NCBI RefSeq assembly: GCF_002198665.1
Contig: NZ_MWLM01000039.1
Coordinates: forward strand, 1 to 61,810
Reading direction: 5' to 3'
DNA length: 61,810 bases
From: Novosphingobium sp. B 225
Lineage (GTDB): Bacteria > Pseudomonadota > Alphaproteobacteria > Sphingomonadales > Sphingomonadaceae
In this document: one piece after another, positions 1 to 8,507 of the stretch
Numbering within the stretch: position 1 is the stretch's first letter
Layout: the number at the start of each line of letters is the position of its first letter
Program-made: the position numbers and the translations under genes
Notes under the pieces: generated by a model
Told to the model about the DNA's origin: nothing
The model's input: the letters and a program-made list of their open reading frames with translations, nothing else
Databases searched by the model: none

Positions 1-20
1 CGAAGGCGCGGTTAATAGGT

Positions 21-43
21 CCTGACCCTAGGCCCTGACCCTA
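21..43. repeat. Short direct repeat CCTGACCCTA x2
   Basis: The decamer CCTGACCCTA occurs at 21-30 and again at 34-43, a 13-bp period. The second copy overlaps the stop codon of the minus-strand OmpA-like gene. It may be the inner end of a repeat that continues outside the window. No function can be assigned. Confidence 0.4.
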
Positions 44-910
44 AATCCCGTCGACGCTCTTGCTGACCAGGATGTTCACCGAAACCCGGCGGTTCTGGGC
101 TTTGCCCTCTGGCGTGTCGTTGCTGGCCAGCGGGTCGGCCTTGGCCATGCCGGTGGGGGTCAGCATGCGATAGGGTTTCCAGCGACAGGCCTGCTGCAGA
201 TAGTTGATCACGCTGCCGGCGCGCTTTTCGCTGAGGGTCTGGTTGTATTCATCGCTGCCAACCGAATCGGTGTAGCCCACTACCAGCATCAGCGCGTTGT
301 CGGTCGCCTCGGCCATGCTGGCGGTGCTGCACAATTCGGCTTTGGCCTGAGGCGATAGCAAGGCCTTGCCGGTGTCGAAATAAACGTTGGTTGTGCTCTT
401 GATATTGTACTTGTCGATATCGCCCATCCGGCCGCGCAGCGCCTCGGTCGCCGCGGTCTGCTCGGCAAAGCCTTGCGCGGTGGCGTTGCGGATCATGCTG
501 GCGGTCTTGAAATCGCCGTTACGGAAAGTGACCTGACTGGCGATCAGCCCGTCCGGGGCCTGCAAGGTCTTGATCGTCACCGGCAGGCCATTGAGCAAGG
601 CGTCGGTGCCCAGCTTGTTCTTGCCACTGCCAAACAGGCCGCCGCTGGTTTTGACCAGGGTTGTTTCGGTAAGGGCGATCGGCATGCTGGTGCCATCGGC
701 AGTGGTGACCCGCAGCCGGGTGCCGGTGCGGGCGGAAATCACGCCTTTAACTTCGGGCCCGGCGGCCAGCTGAGCCAGATCAAGTGGCCGTTCGCCATTC
801 ACGATGATGCTGGGATCAGTCTGCGGCTGGGCGGCCAGTTGGGCCGATAGAGGCAGGGAAAGCATGGCCAGCAGGAACAGGGTTCCGGGCCGGGCGGGAA
901 TAGTACGCAT
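41..910 (-). CDS. OmpA-family outer-membrane/peptidoglycan-binding protein
   Basis: This 289-residue protein begins with a typical Sec signal peptide (MRTIPARPGTLFLLAM, hydrophobic to about residue 24). A beta-rich middle part, about residues 50-130, resembles DUF5666-like segments. The C-terminal third is an OmpA domain: NVYFDTGKALLSPQA, then VVGYTDSVGSDEYNQTLSEKRA and the closing NRRVSVNI. The Asp and Arg of TLSEKRA/NRRV are the usual meso-diaminopimelate contacts. It should sit in the periplasm or outer membrane, tethered to peptidoglycan. The N-terminal part does not look like a full eight-stranded porin barrel, so an OmpA-like lipoprotein-free anchor is more likely than a true OmpA. It stands alone, divergent from the SGNH hydrolase gene. 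Confidence 0.85.
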   Translation of the reverse strand: MRTIPARPGTLFLLAMLSLPLSAQLAAQPQTDPSIIVNGERPLDLAQLAAGPEVKGVISARTGTRLRVTTADGTSMPIALTETTLVKTSGGLFGSGKNKLGTDALLNGLPVTIKTLQAPDGLIASQVTFRNGDFKTASMIRNATAQGFAEQTAATEALRGRMGDIDKYNIKSTTNVYFDTGKALLSPQAKAELCSTASMAEATDNALMLVVGYTDSVGSDEYNQTLSEKRAGSVINYLQQACRWKPYRMLTPTGMAKADPLASNDTPEGKAQNRRVSVNILVSKSVDGI

Positions 911-1051
911 CTGGTTCCTCCTTCAAGCTGCCCCTGCGGATTGCCTGTTCAGACAAACCTTGCTGGCAGATGAACAGCATGGGGCAGGGCCGGTCAAGAG
1001 CGGGCGGTTGGAGCGCGCCTTGCGGTGAACCGAACCGGGACAAACCCGCGT

Positions 1052-1063
1052 GTATACGTATAC
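1052..1063. promoter_or_regulatory. Perfect 12-bp palindrome, possible operator
   Basis: GTATACGTATAC is a perfect palindrome (two GTATAC hexamers) in the 227-bp divergent gap between the OmpA-like gene and the SGNH hydrolase, 75 bp before the latter's ATG. Symmetric TA-rich sites in a GC-rich genome are often operators of dimeric repressors such as GntR-type proteins. No such regulator lies nearby, so this is inference. Confidence 0.35.
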
Positions 1064-1137
1064 CCGGCGCTTGCCGAGCAGCCCGTCTGGTCTAGCCTGC
1101 CAGCAATCCGGTATCCGGAGCAGAGGGAGAGTTTGAA

Positions 1138-1944
1138 ATGCAGCAGCGCAGAATATGGGCAGGCGCGGCGGCGGCGTTGCTGGCACTGGTCGCCGCAGGC
1201 ACCGCTCTGGCTGCGCCAGCGGGCCGGTTCCAGTCCGAAACCCCGGCCCCGCGGGTTGATTACTGGCAAAAGCGTGCGGCGGACATTTCAAAGGAACTGG
1301 CTGCAAAGAAAAGCCTGCGGCCGGTGCGGATCCTGTTCGTCGGGGATTCGATCACCGATTTCTGGCACCTTGATGCCAACCCGTGGTTCCCTGGCCTCTA
1401 TTGCGGCCGGGCGATCTGGGATGAAAGCTTTGGCGGCAAAGTGCCGGAAATGACCGCGCTCAACCTGGGGGTGTCGGGCGACCGGATCGAACATGTCCTG
1501 CACCGCCTGTTGCCAGCGGCCAAAGGCGGTCAGGGCTGGCTGGACCGGCGTGATCTGGCGCCTGACACGGTGTTCCTGATGCTGGGGATCAACAATTCGT
1601 TCGATGCCGAGGCGCCGGCGACTGACAGTATCTATCAGGGCGTGCTGGCCGTGGTTGCGCGCATTCAGGAACGCAAGCCCGGTGCGCGGATTGTGATCCA
1701 GTCGCTGTTGCCTACCGAGGACCCGGCCAAGAACCGCGATCTGGTGCAGCCCGTCAACGCGCGGCTGCAGGCCTATGTTGCCGCGAACAAGGGGCTGCGG
1801 TTTCTCAACCTCTATCCCGCGTTCACCGACGATCAGGGTTTGCAGCGGCGGGATCTGTTCAACGACGCCTTGCATCCCAGCCGTGCGGGCTACCGCGTCT
1901 GGCGGGACCGGCTGGTTGAATTCCTGAAGGACAAACCGGCCTGA
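1138..1944 (+). CDS. Exported SGNH/GDSL-family hydrolase
   Basis: The product is a 268-residue secreted esterase/lipase-type enzyme. A signal peptide covers about residues 1-26 (LLALVAAGTALAAPA). The SGNH blocks follow: FVGDSITDFWH with the nucleophile Ser71, NLGVSGD with the oxyanion glycine, LMLGINNS with the oxyanion asparagine, and DALHPSRAGY near the end with the catalytic Asp/His pair. Domain order and spacing resemble platelet-activating-factor acetylhydrolase-like SGNH enzymes, which deacetylate lipids or glycans. The ATG has a good ribosome site (GAGGGAGAG, about 6 nt upstream). The gene ends 6 bp from the stop codon of convergent hprK. The substrate cannot be told from sequence. Confidence 0.85.
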   Translation: MQQRRIWAGAAAALLALVAAGTALAAPAGRFQSETPAPRVDYWQKRAADISKELAAKKSLRPVRILFVGDSITDFWHLDANPWFPGLYCGRAIWDESFGGKVPEMTALNLGVSGDRIEHVLHRLLPAAKGGQGWLDRRDLAPDTVFLMLGINNSFDAEAPATDSIYQGVLAVVARIQERKPGARIVIQSLLPTEDPAKNRDLVQPVNARLQAYVAANKGLRFLNLYPAFTDDQGLQRRDLFNDALHPSRAGYRVWRDRLVEFLKDKPA

Positions 1945-1950
1945 ACCGGG

Positions 1951-2370
1951 TCAGGCCAGCCCATAGCGTTCCAGCGCCAGCTGCGCCTTGAGCGCAAGTT
2001 CCGCGCCGCCTGGCCACAGGCGCAGCAGCGGCAGGGTAACGCCGCCCAGCGTGCAATGGTCCGCCGCTTGGATAAAGCGCGGGGCATCCCGATCCAGTCG
2101 CAGCACCAGCGCCGCCGGCACGTCCTGAGTGGTGGGGAAGGGCAGCAGGCCCAGGTTGCGCACTTCCAGCAGGCCGGTGATGCGGGGCGGGGGGCTGGCG
2201 TAAAGCCGGTCAGCGCGCCGTTCCAGCGTTACCCCGTCATCCCCCACCAGAGTGGCGCCGCGATCGATCAGGGCCAGCGCAAGCGTGCTCTTGCCGCTAC
2301 CACTGGGCCCTTCGATCAATATGGCGCGGCCGCCAATCGCAACGCAGCTGGCCGCATGGACCAGGCTCAT
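1951..2370 (-). CDS. hprK: Short HPr kinase/phosphorylase (C-terminal domain only)
   Basis: This 139-residue protein is only the catalytic domain of HPr kinase/phosphorylase. The P-loop GPSGSGKST is at 21-29, with a following VGDDGVTLERR strand. The N-terminal domain of the roughly 310-residue Firmicute enzyme is absent, as is usual in alphaproteobacteria. Its role is to phosphorylate HPr (or an NPr-like relative) on serine in the regulatory PTS. The ATG overlaps the chvG stop by 4 bp (ATGA), so it is translationally coupled to the histidine kinase. In many relatives rapZ, an EIIA-Man gene and ptsH follow; here the convergent SGNH gene follows immediately and none of them is present. Confidence 0.85.
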   Translation of the reverse strand: MSLVHAASCVAIGGRAILIEGPSGSGKSTLALALIDRGATLVGDDGVTLERRADRLYASPPPRITGLLEVRNLGLLPFPTTQDVPAALVLRLDRDAPRFIQAADHCTLGGVTLPLLRLWPGGAELALKAQLALERYGLA

Positions 2371-3947
2371 TCCTCGTCCTCTTCATCGGCCACGGTTGGC
2401 AAATTCAGCACCAGCCGCGCACCGCTCTGGCCATCGCGGCGATCGGTCGCGGTCAGGGTGCCGTCATGCGCTTCGGCGATGGTCCGGGCGATAGCCAGGC
2501 CAAGGCCGGAATGACTGCCGAAATCCTCTTCGCTGGGGCGCAGTGAATGGAAGCGTTCGAACACCTGTTCGCGTGCTTCGATGGGAATGCCGGGGCCCTG
2601 GTCGATGACTGCAAGCAGAACCCGGCCGTCGCGCCGTTCCAGCTCTACCCTGACTTCGCCCCCTGATGGGGAGAAGGACACCGCATTGTCGAGCAGGTTT
2701 TCCAGTACCCGTTCGAGCCGCGCGGCATCGCCTGGCACTTCAAACGGGCCGGGGCCCTGCGGCGCGACGGCGACTGTGCAGGTGCTGCCGGTCGCCCGTT
2801 CCGCCCGGGCGCGGACCAGCATGGTGGCGAGCGCACCAAGATCCACGGGGACAAACTGGGTGCGGCTCAATTCCGCGTCGATCCGGCTGGCTTCGGCGAT
2901 CTCGGTTACCAGTCGGTCGATCCGGCGAACATCGTGGGCAGCGATCCGGGTCAATTCCTGGCGCAGCGCCGGGTCCTGCACTTTCTCAAGCGTTTCAAGT
3001 GCGCTGCGCAGTGATGCCAGCGGGTTCTTGATTTCGTGCGCGACATCGGCGGCAAAACTTTCGACCCCGTCGATATGGCGGCGCAAGGCGGCGGTCATAT
3101 CGGAAATCGCGCGGGCGAGCAGGCCGATCTCATCACGGCGTTCGGGCAGGCGGGGCACTACCACGGCGCGGTCTCGCCCCAGGCGCACCCGCACCGCTGC
3201 CCGAACCAGCGTGCGCAAGGGCTGGACGATGGTTCGCGCCAGGAACAGCGAAAGCTGGATCGAGATGATCAGCGTAACCCCCAGCACGATTGCCAGCGTC
3301 TGGCGCGCATCGCGCACCGATTGGGTAATGTCGGTGGCGTTGCGGGTGGTCAGCAGCAACTCTCCCCGCACGCCCACCGGTGCGGCGGCGTTGATTACCG
3401 GGGTTTCGTCTGGCGCGGCGCGCTGCACCACCACGGCCTTTCCGCTGGCCATGGCCTGCGCCAGTTCGGGCCAGGCAGAGGAGCTTTCTTGCGGCGGATC
3501 GCGGTAGGGGGGCAGCGGCGGCGTGCCGAGCAGGAAATTCATCCCCCGGTCAAGCACGCGGCCACCCTTGAGGTACAGGCTTTCCCCCTCAGGATCGATG
3601 AAAGTAAAGGTCGGCCCGGCGATCTGGAAACTGTCGAGCAGCAGCTCGCCCTTGGAATTGTAGAGCCGCAGCCGCAATTTCTGTTCGCGCGCCACCCGGT
3701 CAATCAGGGCGCGGCGGCCGGATATCGGGGTTTCGGACAGGCCATCAGCGGTGATCGCCGCCTCGGCCTGGGCCAGCCGGAACCGCTCTGCCAGCAGCTG
3801 CTTGCGGTAGCTGTCGAGGTAAAACAGGCTTCCCGCCATCAGTCCCAGCGCGATGATGTTGACCGCCAGAATCCGCGCGGTGAGCGAAGTGCGGCGAGTC
3901 CAGAACAGCTGGATCGGGCCGTCGCGCGGTTCGGCCGGATCAGCCAT
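2367..3947 (-). CDS. chvG: ChvG-type envelope-stress sensor histidine kinase
   Basis: I place the start at the ATG at 3947, giving 526 residues; the frame extends upstream but that part lies inside chvI. Transmembrane segments at about 25-44 and 215-235 enclose a periplasmic sensor of about 170 residues. HAMP, HisKA ([20 protein letters not shown], phospho-His near 304) and HATPase domains ([25 protein letters not shown]) follow. In Agrobacterium, Sinorhizobium and Caulobacter the homologue senses acid or envelope stress and signals to ChvI. The start overlaps the chvI stop by 8 bp and the stop overlaps hprK by 4 bp, so chvI-chvG-hprK is one operon. Confidence 0.9.
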   Translation of the reverse strand: MADPAEPRDGPIQLFWTRRTSLTARILAVNIIALGLMAGSLFYLDSYRKQLLAERFRLAQAEAAITADGLSETPISGRRALIDRVAREQKLRLRLYNSKGELLLDSFQIAGPTFTFIDPEGESLYLKGGRVLDRGMNFLLGTPPLPPYRDPPQESSSAWPELAQAMASGKAVVVQRAAPDETPVINAAAPVGVRGELLLTTRNATDITQSVRDARQTLAIVLGVTLIISIQLSLFLARTIVQPLRTLVRAAVRVRLGRDRAVVVPRLPERRDEIGLLARAISDMTAALRRHIDGVESFAADVAHEIKNPLASLRSALETLEKVQDPALRQELTRIAAHDVRRIDRLVTEIAEASRIDAELSRTQFVPVDLGALATMLVRARAERATGSTCTVAVAPQGPGPFEVPGDAARLERVLENLLDNAVSFSPSGGEVRVELERRDGRVLLAVIDQGPGIPIEAREQVFERFHSLRPSEEDFGSHSGLGLAIARTIAEAHDGTLTATDRRDGQSGARLVLNLPTVADEEDEE

Positions 3948-4671
3948 CGGTAAAGGAATAGCCCGCGCCATACAGCGTTTCGATCGCCGAAAATTCGGGA
4001 TCGGCGGCGCGGAATTTGCGGCGCAGGCGCTTGATGTGACTGTCAATCGTGCGATCATCGACGAACACGTCGTCACTGTAGGCTGCGTCCATCAGCTGGT
4101 TGCGGCTCTTGATCACGCCGGGGCGCGCGGCCAAAGCTTCCAGGATCAGGAATTCGGTGACGGTCAGCGATACCGGCTGTCCGGACCAGGTCACGTGGTG
4201 GCGGGCCGGATCCATCGCCAGCCGCCCGCGTTCCAGCGCGTCGCTCGGCGGCTCGCTGGGGGTTAGTTCCACTTCGCCGCGGATCAGTTCGGCCCGGCGC
4301 AGGATCGCACGGATCCGGGCGACGAGCAGGCGCTGGCTGAACGGCTTGGTGATGTAGTCATCCGCGCCCATGGCCAGGCCCAGCGCTTCGTCCGGTTCCT
4401 CGTCCTTGCTGGTCAGGAAGATCACCGGCAGGCCGCTCTTCTCGCGCAGCTGGCGCAGCAGTTCCAGTCCGTCCATCCGCGGCATCTTGATGTCGAACAC
4501 GGCGAGGTCTGGCGGGTTTTCAAGCAGCGCCTTGAGCGCGGTTGCCCCGTCCGAATAGACCCGCGTGGCGAATCCTTCGGCCTGCAGGCCAATCGAGACC
4601 GTGGTCAGGATGTTGCGATCGTCATCAACCAGCGCGATCGTCTGCTGCGGAGTGGGGGCACTGTCGGCCAT
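3940..4671 (-). CDS. chvI: ChvI-type OmpR-family response regulator
   Basis: With the ATG at 4671 the protein has 243 residues. The receiver domain shows the acidic pocket (ALVDDD), phospho-acceptor Asp60 in [12 protein letters not shown], the FLTSKD switch threonine and ITKPF lysine. A winged-helix DNA-binding domain follows, with [18 protein letters not shown] and YGAGYSF, both very characteristic of ChvI. Paired with ChvG it controls envelope, exopolysaccharide and central-carbon genes in alphaproteobacteria. It is divergent from pckA across a 220-bp gap, the conserved arrangement, and pckA is a plausible local target. An upstream in-frame extension to 4884 has no homology and is rejected as the start. 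Confidence 0.92.
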   Translation of the reverse strand: MADSAPTPQQTIALVDDDRNILTTVSIGLQAEGFATRVYSDGATALKALLENPPDLAVFDIKMPRMDGLELLRQLREKSGLPVIFLTSKDEEPDEALGLAMGADDYITKPFSQRLLVARIRAILRRAELIRGEVELTPSEPPSDALERGRLAMDPARHHVTWSGQPVSLTVTEFLILEALAARPGVIKSRNQLMDAAYSDDVFVDDRTIDSHIKRLRRKFRAADPEFSAIETLYGAGYSFTDG

Positions 4672-4797
4672 ACGGCTCTTGGCATTGTTGTGCGGGGTGA
4701 ACGGGTTAGCCTGTCTGGGGGCATGTGGCAAATGGCCATGCTGACATCGATGTAAACGATTGATTGACAGCCTTTTTGCCGGAATAGCCAAGCTTGT

Positions 4798-4826
4798 TTG
4801 ACGGAATCGCCGCGCTCGACTATGCG
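4798..4826 (+). promoter_or_regulatory. Predicted sigma-70-type promoter of pckA
   Basis: TTGACG at 4798-4803, a 17-bp spacer and TATGCG at 4821-4826 form a fair sigma-70-like promoter in the chvI/pckA gap, leaving a leader of about 65 nt. A GANTC methylation site (GAATC, 4804-4808) lies in the spacer and another (GACTC, 4833-4837) just downstream. Confidence 0.45.
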
Positions 4827-4891
4827 CCCCTCGACTCTTCTGCATTCGTATGCAGCGGCCGGGCGCGCGGCGGTGTGCGCTCACAACCTGA

Positions 4892-6508
4892 TTGACGGAG
4901 ATGACCTTGACCGGTGCGCTTTCCTATCCGCTTGAAAAGCAGGGCATTTCAACCAACGCGAAGCTACTCGCCAACCTCGGCACCGCGCCGCTGGTGGAAC
5001 ATGCGTTGCAGCGCGGCGAAGGCCGACTGACCAAGGACGGTGCGCTGCTGGTCGATACCGGCAAGTTCACCGGGCGCAGCGTGAAGGACAAATTCGTTGT
5101 CCGCGACGATGCCACCGAAAGCACGATCAACTGGGGCAAGATCAACCAGCCGATGTCGGGTGAGCACTGGGCGAACCTCAAGGCCGATTTCCTCGCCGCG
5201 ATCAAGGACAAGGACGAACTCTTTGTTGCCGACCTGTTCGGCGGCAGCCAGCCGGAATACCGTGTCGCCGTGCGCGTCATCACCCAGATGGCCTGGCACA
5301 GCCTGTTCGTGCGCACCCTGCTGGTGCGCCCGACGGCGGAAGAACTGGCCAGCTTTGCGCCCGAATACACCATTCTCAACCTGCCCAGCTTCAAGGCTGA
5401 TCCGGAGCGTCACGGCTGCCGCAGCGACACGGTGATCGCGGTCAACTTTACCGAAAAGCTGATCCTGATTGGCAACACCGAATATTCGGGCGAAATGAAG
5501 AAGGGCGTGTTCGGCCTGCTCAACTTCCTGCTGCCAGCACAGGGCGTGATGCCGATGCATTGCAGCGCCAACATTGGCCCGGACGGCACCAGCGCGATCT
5601 TCTTTGGCTTGTCGGGCACCGGCAAGACCACGCTTTCGGCTGACGCCAGCCGCACGCTGATTGGCGATGACGAGCATGGCTGGTCGGATCAGGCCGTGTT
5701 CAATTTCGAAGGCGGCTGCTATGCCAAGATGATCAACCTTTCGGCCGAGGGCGAGCCGGAAATCTACGCCACCACCAAGATGTTCGGCACGATCCTTGAA
5801 AACGTGGCGATGGATGAGGCGACGCGCGATCTGGACTTCACTGACGCCAGCAAGACCGAGAATACCCGCGGCGCCTATCCGATCGAATTCATCCCCAACA
5901 CCAGCGATGAAAACCTCGGCCCGCCGCCGTCGAACATCATTTTCCTAACAGCAGACGCCTTCGGTGTGCTGCCTCCGATCGCGCGGCTCACGCCCGAACA
6001 GGCGATGTACCACTTCCTGTCGGGCTACACCGCCAAGGTGGCCGGCACCGAAATCGGCGTGACCGAACCGGAAGCGACCTTCAGCACCTGCTTCGGCGCT
6101 GCCTTCATGCCGCGCCACCCCTCGGTCTATGGCAACCTGCTGAAGGAACGCATCGCCAAGGGCGGGGCGCAATGCTGGCTGGTCAACACTGGCTGGTCGG
6201 GCGGCAAGGCCACCATGCCGGGGATCAAGCGCATGCCGATCAAGGCCACCCGTGCGCTGCTCAACGCTGCGCTCGATGGCAGCCTGAACGAGGTTGAATT
6301 CCGCAAGGACCCGAACTTCGGCTTTGAAGTGCCGGTTTCGGTGCCGGGTGTGGACACCAAGCTGCTCGATCCGCGCGGCGCCTGGGCCGATGCTGCGGAA
6401 TACGACAAGACGGCGCGTGAACTTGTCCGCCTGTTCGCGGATAACTTCCTCCAATTCGTTGATTACGTTGACGATAATGTAAAGGCAGCGGCACTGGTCG
6501 CTGCCTGA
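4892..6508 (+). CDS. pckA: Phosphoenolpyruvate carboxykinase (ATP)
   Basis: The enzyme converts oxaloacetate and ATP to phosphoenolpyruvate, CO2 and ADP, the entry step of gluconeogenesis. It is 538 residues from TTG at 4892, or 535 from ATG at 4901. The ATG has GGAG directly abutting it and the TTG has no visible ribosome site, so the start is uncertain. The kinase P-loop GLSGTGKTT is at about 239-247. [29 protein letters not shown] and the C-terminal NTGWSGG match the ATP-dependent family, not the GTP one. The length is normal. Divergence from chvI-chvG-hprK is the conserved alphaproteobacterial arrangement and links it to that regulon. Confidence 0.97.
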   Translation: MTEMTLTGALSYPLEKQGISTNAKLLANLGTAPLVEHALQRGEGRLTKDGALLVDTGKFTGRSVKDKFVVRDDATESTINWGKINQPMSGEHWANLKADFLAAIKDKDELFVADLFGGSQPEYRVAVRVITQMAWHSLFVRTLLVRPTAEELASFAPEYTILNLPSFKADPERHGCRSDTVIAVNFTEKLILIGNTEYSGEMKKGVFGLLNFLLPAQGVMPMHCSANIGPDGTSAIFFGLSGTGKTTLSADASRTLIGDDEHGWSDQAVFNFEGGCYAKMINLSAEGEPEIYATTKMFGTILENVAMDEATRDLDFTDASKTENTRGAYPIEFIPNTSDENLGPPPSNIIFLTADAFGVLPPIARLTPEQAMYHFLSGYTAKVAGTEIGVTEPEATFSTCFGAAFMPRHPSVYGNLLKERIAKGGAQCWLVNTGWSGGKATMPGIKRMPIKATRALLNAALDGSLNEVEFRKDPNFGFEVPVSVPGVDTKLLDPRGAWADAAEYDKTARELVRLFADNFLQFVDYVDDNVKAAALVAA

Positions 6509-6511
6509 CCT

Positions 6512-6531
6512 GACCCGGAAGCTGCCGGGTC
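6512..6531. terminator. Hairpin after pckA, possible terminator
   Basis: GACCCGG (6512-6518) and CCGGGTC (6525-6531) form a perfect 7-bp stem with a 6-nt loop just after the pckA stop. There is no U-run. A related ACCCGGAGCTTCC follows at about 6539, so another fold is possible. It could be a weak terminator or an attenuating structure ahead of the next gene. Confidence 0.4.
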
Positions 6532-6555
6532 GATAATGACCCGGAGCTTCCGATC

Positions 6556-6996
6556 ATGTCCGACCATCCAATCCGATTTTTTGAAACCGCCGGTGCCATT
6601 CGCCATGTCGGCGAAGGCTTGCTCGCGCGCACCTTGCCCAAGGCCGAATGGACCCATGAAGCGCATCTGGCCGCCTGCCTGTGGCTGCTGCTCGAACGTC
6701 CTGACGTCCACCCCGAAGCCGATTTGCCCGGCATCATCCGCAGCTACAACGCAGCCGTGGGCGGCGTGAACGATGATACCCAGGGCTATCACGAAACGCT
6801 GACCCAGCTGTACATCACGGGCACACGGCGCTTCCTGGCGGGACTGGTAGAGCGCGACTTGCTGAGTTCTGTCAATATGTTGCTGGCCAGTCCGATGGCG
6901 CACCGCAACTGGCCGCTCAGCTTCTATTCACCCGATCTGCTGTTTTCGGTGCCCGCGCGGCGGGGCTGGGTGGAACCTGATCTGGCCGCGATTTGA
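6556..6996 (+). CDS. Conserved hypothetical protein
   Basis: This 146-residue soluble protein has no signal peptide or membrane segment and I do not recognise a named family. Distinctive parts are WTHEAHLAACLWLLLER near residue 35 and NDDTQGYHETLTQLYI near 75, a helical pattern with conserved-looking His and Glu residues that could bind a metal. I recall similar unnamed proteins in many sphingomonads and rhizobia. It lies 48 bp after pckA in the same direction, with the hairpin at 6512-6531 between, so read-through from pckA is possible. Function unknown. Confidence 0.7.
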   Translation: MSDHPIRFFETAGAIRHVGEGLLARTLPKAEWTHEAHLAACLWLLLERPDVHPEADLPGIIRSYNAAVGGVNDDTQGYHETLTQLYITGTRRFLAGLVERDLLSSVNMLLASPMAHRNWPLSFYSPDLLFSVPARRGWVEPDLAAI

Positions 6997-7055
6997 CTTG
7001 GAACTGCCATCTCGGGGGCGCATGATCGCGCCTTCCACTTTTCAGGAGTCGCAAC

Positions 7056-7415
7056 ATGGGTATTTTTGACAGCATCCTTGGCCAGGTTGGCCAGCACGCC
7101 GACGTTGGCAACCTTGCCAGCAAGCTGGGGATTGATCCGGCAATGGCCGAAAAGGCGATCGCCGCACTGGGCCAGTCGCATGAAGAGCCGGGCGATACGG
7201 TCGAAGCCGCTGCCGCCAAGACCGGGCTTGATGCCGGCATGCTCAACCAGATCGTTGAGCAGATCGGTGGCACCGGTTCGCTGGGTCAGTACGCGCAGAT
7301 GCTGAAGGACAGCCCGATCGCTTCGGGGCTGCTGGGCCAGCTTGACCGTGACGGCGATGGCAATCCGCTCAACGACATTGCCGGCATGGCTGCCGGACTG
7401 TTCGGCAAGAAATAA
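7056..7415 (+). CDS. DUF937/YidB-like small protein with acidic C-terminal loop
   Basis: The 119-residue protein is helical and Ala/Gly-rich. It ends in QLDRDGDGNPLNDIAGMAAG, whose DxDGDGN pattern looks like an EF-hand or dockerin-type calcium loop. The same tail recurs in the DUF937 protein at 10460-11146. The start is well supported by CAGGAG 6 nt upstream of the ATG. It has no signal peptide. The next gene begins 2 bp after its stop, so they form an operon. The family has no established function; calcium binding is inference from the motif only. Confidence 0.7.
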   Translation: MGIFDSILGQVGQHADVGNLASKLGIDPAMAEKAIAALGQSHEEPGDTVEAAAAKTGLDAGMLNQIVEQIGGTGSLGQYAQMLKDSPIASGLLGQLDRDGDGNPLNDIAGMAAGLFGKK

Positions 7416-7417
7416 GC

Positions 7418-7807
7418 GTGGGCCAGCGGCTGCTCCGCTGGTTTCTGGTTGCATTCGGGGCGGTGTGCGCAGCCATCGCCCTGGTGCACATTGCATTCGG
7501 ACCGGCATCGATCCCCGGATCGGTGCCGGTCAACGCCATTATGGACAGCGAAGACCGGTTCTATGCCACGCTGTTCCTGGGGTTTGGCCTGGCCCACATC
7601 TGGGCCGCGCAGGACTTGTCGCAGCGTTCCGGCCTGGTGCTGGCGATGCAGGCCGTGTTCTTTGCGGGCGGTCTCGCGCGGCTGATTTCAGTCGTGGCGG
7701 TGGGCTGGCCGAGCGGGCTGTTCATCTTTCTTGGCGGGCTGGAACTGGTGATCCCGGTGGGGGTCTGGTGGGGGCTGAAAGGCAAGCCCTTCGTCTCAGA
7801 CCCATAA
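7418..7807 (+). CDS. DUF4345-family integral membrane protein
   Basis: This 129-residue protein starts at a GTG 2 bp after the preceding stop. Four hydrophobic helices span nearly the whole chain (LVAFGAVCAAIALVHIAFG, ATLFLGFGLAHIWAA, AMQAVFFAGGLARLISVVAV, LFIFLGGLELVIPVGVWWG). That pattern, with SEDRFYATLF and the GLARLIS turn, matches DUF4345 proteins. It should sit in the inner membrane. The family function is unknown. Its GTG start and tight spacing suggest coupling to the DUF937-like gene. Confidence 0.75.
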   Translation: MGQRLLRWFLVAFGAVCAAIALVHIAFGPASIPGSVPVNAIMDSEDRFYATLFLGFGLAHIWAAQDLSQRSGLVLAMQAVFFAGGLARLISVVAVGWPSGLFIFLGGLELVIPVGVWWGLKGKPFVSDP

Positions 7808-7835
7808 CCAACTGGGAAGGAAGGATTGATTTGTT

Positions 7836-7961
7836 TGCCCTCTCCGCTTGAGGGGAGAGGGTTGGGAGAGGGGAGTGCGCGGCGCTGCCCCTCTCAACTC
7901 CGGCCAGGCAGACAAGCTGCCAAGCCTGCGTATCTCTCACCCAAAGGGGAGAGAGCCACTT
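7836..7961. repeat. Intergenic REP-like repeat (CCCTCTCC...GGGGAGAGGG)
   Basis: CCCTCTCC at 7838-7845 and GGAGAGGG at 7854-7861 form a hairpin. A degenerate inverted counterpart, CTCTCACCC...GGGGAGAGAG, lies near 7934-7955. Translated by chance, such elements give LPSPLEGRGLGEG-like peptides, which I recognise as a common intergenic repeat of many proteobacteria. It sits between convergent genes. No protein is encoded. Confidence 0.55.
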
Positions 7962-7977
7962 TCCCGACCAAACAAAA

Positions 7978-8009
7978 AAAGGCCGCCACGGTTTCCCGCA
8001 GCGGCCTTT
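7978..8009. terminator. Bidirectional intrinsic terminator
   Basis: AAAGGCCGC (7978-7986) pairs perfectly with GCGGCCTTT (8001-8009) across a 14-nt loop. An A-run on one side and a T-rich CCTTTTG on the other give U-tails in both directions. It serves the DUF4345 gene from the left and the DUF3597 gene from the right. Confidence 0.8.
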
Positions 8010-8028
8010 CCTTTTGCTGTAATCGCGA

Positions 8029-8409
8029 TCAGTCAAGCATGCTGGCGGGCACGCGGCCACCGTTGGCGGCCAAAGCGTTCATCACTGCCTTGTGCAGCGC
8101 GATATTTTCTTCGGCCGAACCCGAATAGTCGGCATCGCCAAGTTCGTGGGCCAGTGATTTGCGGTTTTCAAAGCTGGCATCGATGCCGAGCAGCTTCATC
8201 AGGTCAACAATCGAGCTCTGCCAGTTGAGATCGGCCGCGCCGGTCATGGCGTTGAGGCTGGCTTCAACGTCCACTTCCGCCATAGCGGCGGGAGCGGCCG
8301 GGGCAGCTTCAGGTGTGGTCATCGGGATCGCCGGGGCTTCTGCGGCCGGGGCGGGCGCTTCTTCCTTGTGGCCGAAGATGGCGTTCTTGATCTTGCTGAA
8401 AATCGACAT
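8029..8409 (-). CDS. DUF3597-family protein
   Basis: The protein has 126 residues. MSIFSKIKNAIFGHKEE opens it, an Ala/Pro-rich linker covers about 18-45, and a compact helical domain follows with LNWQSSIVDLMKLLGIDAS, LAHELGD and NGGRVPASMLD. The layout and C-terminal domain match DUF3597, once described as YjbJ- or LysM-adjacent but without known function. AGGAG lies about 10 nt upstream of the ATG. It is a single-gene unit ended by the terminator at 7978-8009. It has no signal peptide and is probably cytoplasmic. Confidence 0.85.
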   Translation of the reverse strand: MSIFSKIKNAIFGHKEEAPAPAAEAPAIPMTTPEAAPAAPAAMAEVDVEASLNAMTGAADLNWQSSIVDLMKLLGIDASFENRKSLAHELGDADYSGSAEENIALHKAVMNALAANGGRVPASMLD

Positions 8410-8507
8410 GGGATGCGACTCCTAAGGCTGGGCGGCGAATCGGGATTGATCCGCCGGTTCCCCCTGATGGCAACTATTTAGCAGCAATTGGATGACAGCA
8501 AAGCGCT

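Noticed and set aside
4892..4900. TTG at 4892 as the certain pckA start
   Set aside because: No ribosome site precedes it and ATG 4901 is as plausible; left as ambiguous.
7836..7961. Small protein with LPSPLEGRGLGEG motif
   Set aside because: This peptide is a translation of a common intergenic repeat, not a gene.
7046..8441. GANTC sites before the genes at 7056 and 8409 as methylation control
   Set aside because: GAGTC at 7046 and GACTC at 8417 arise from the ribosome site AGGAG followed by TC, so they need no regulatory explanation.
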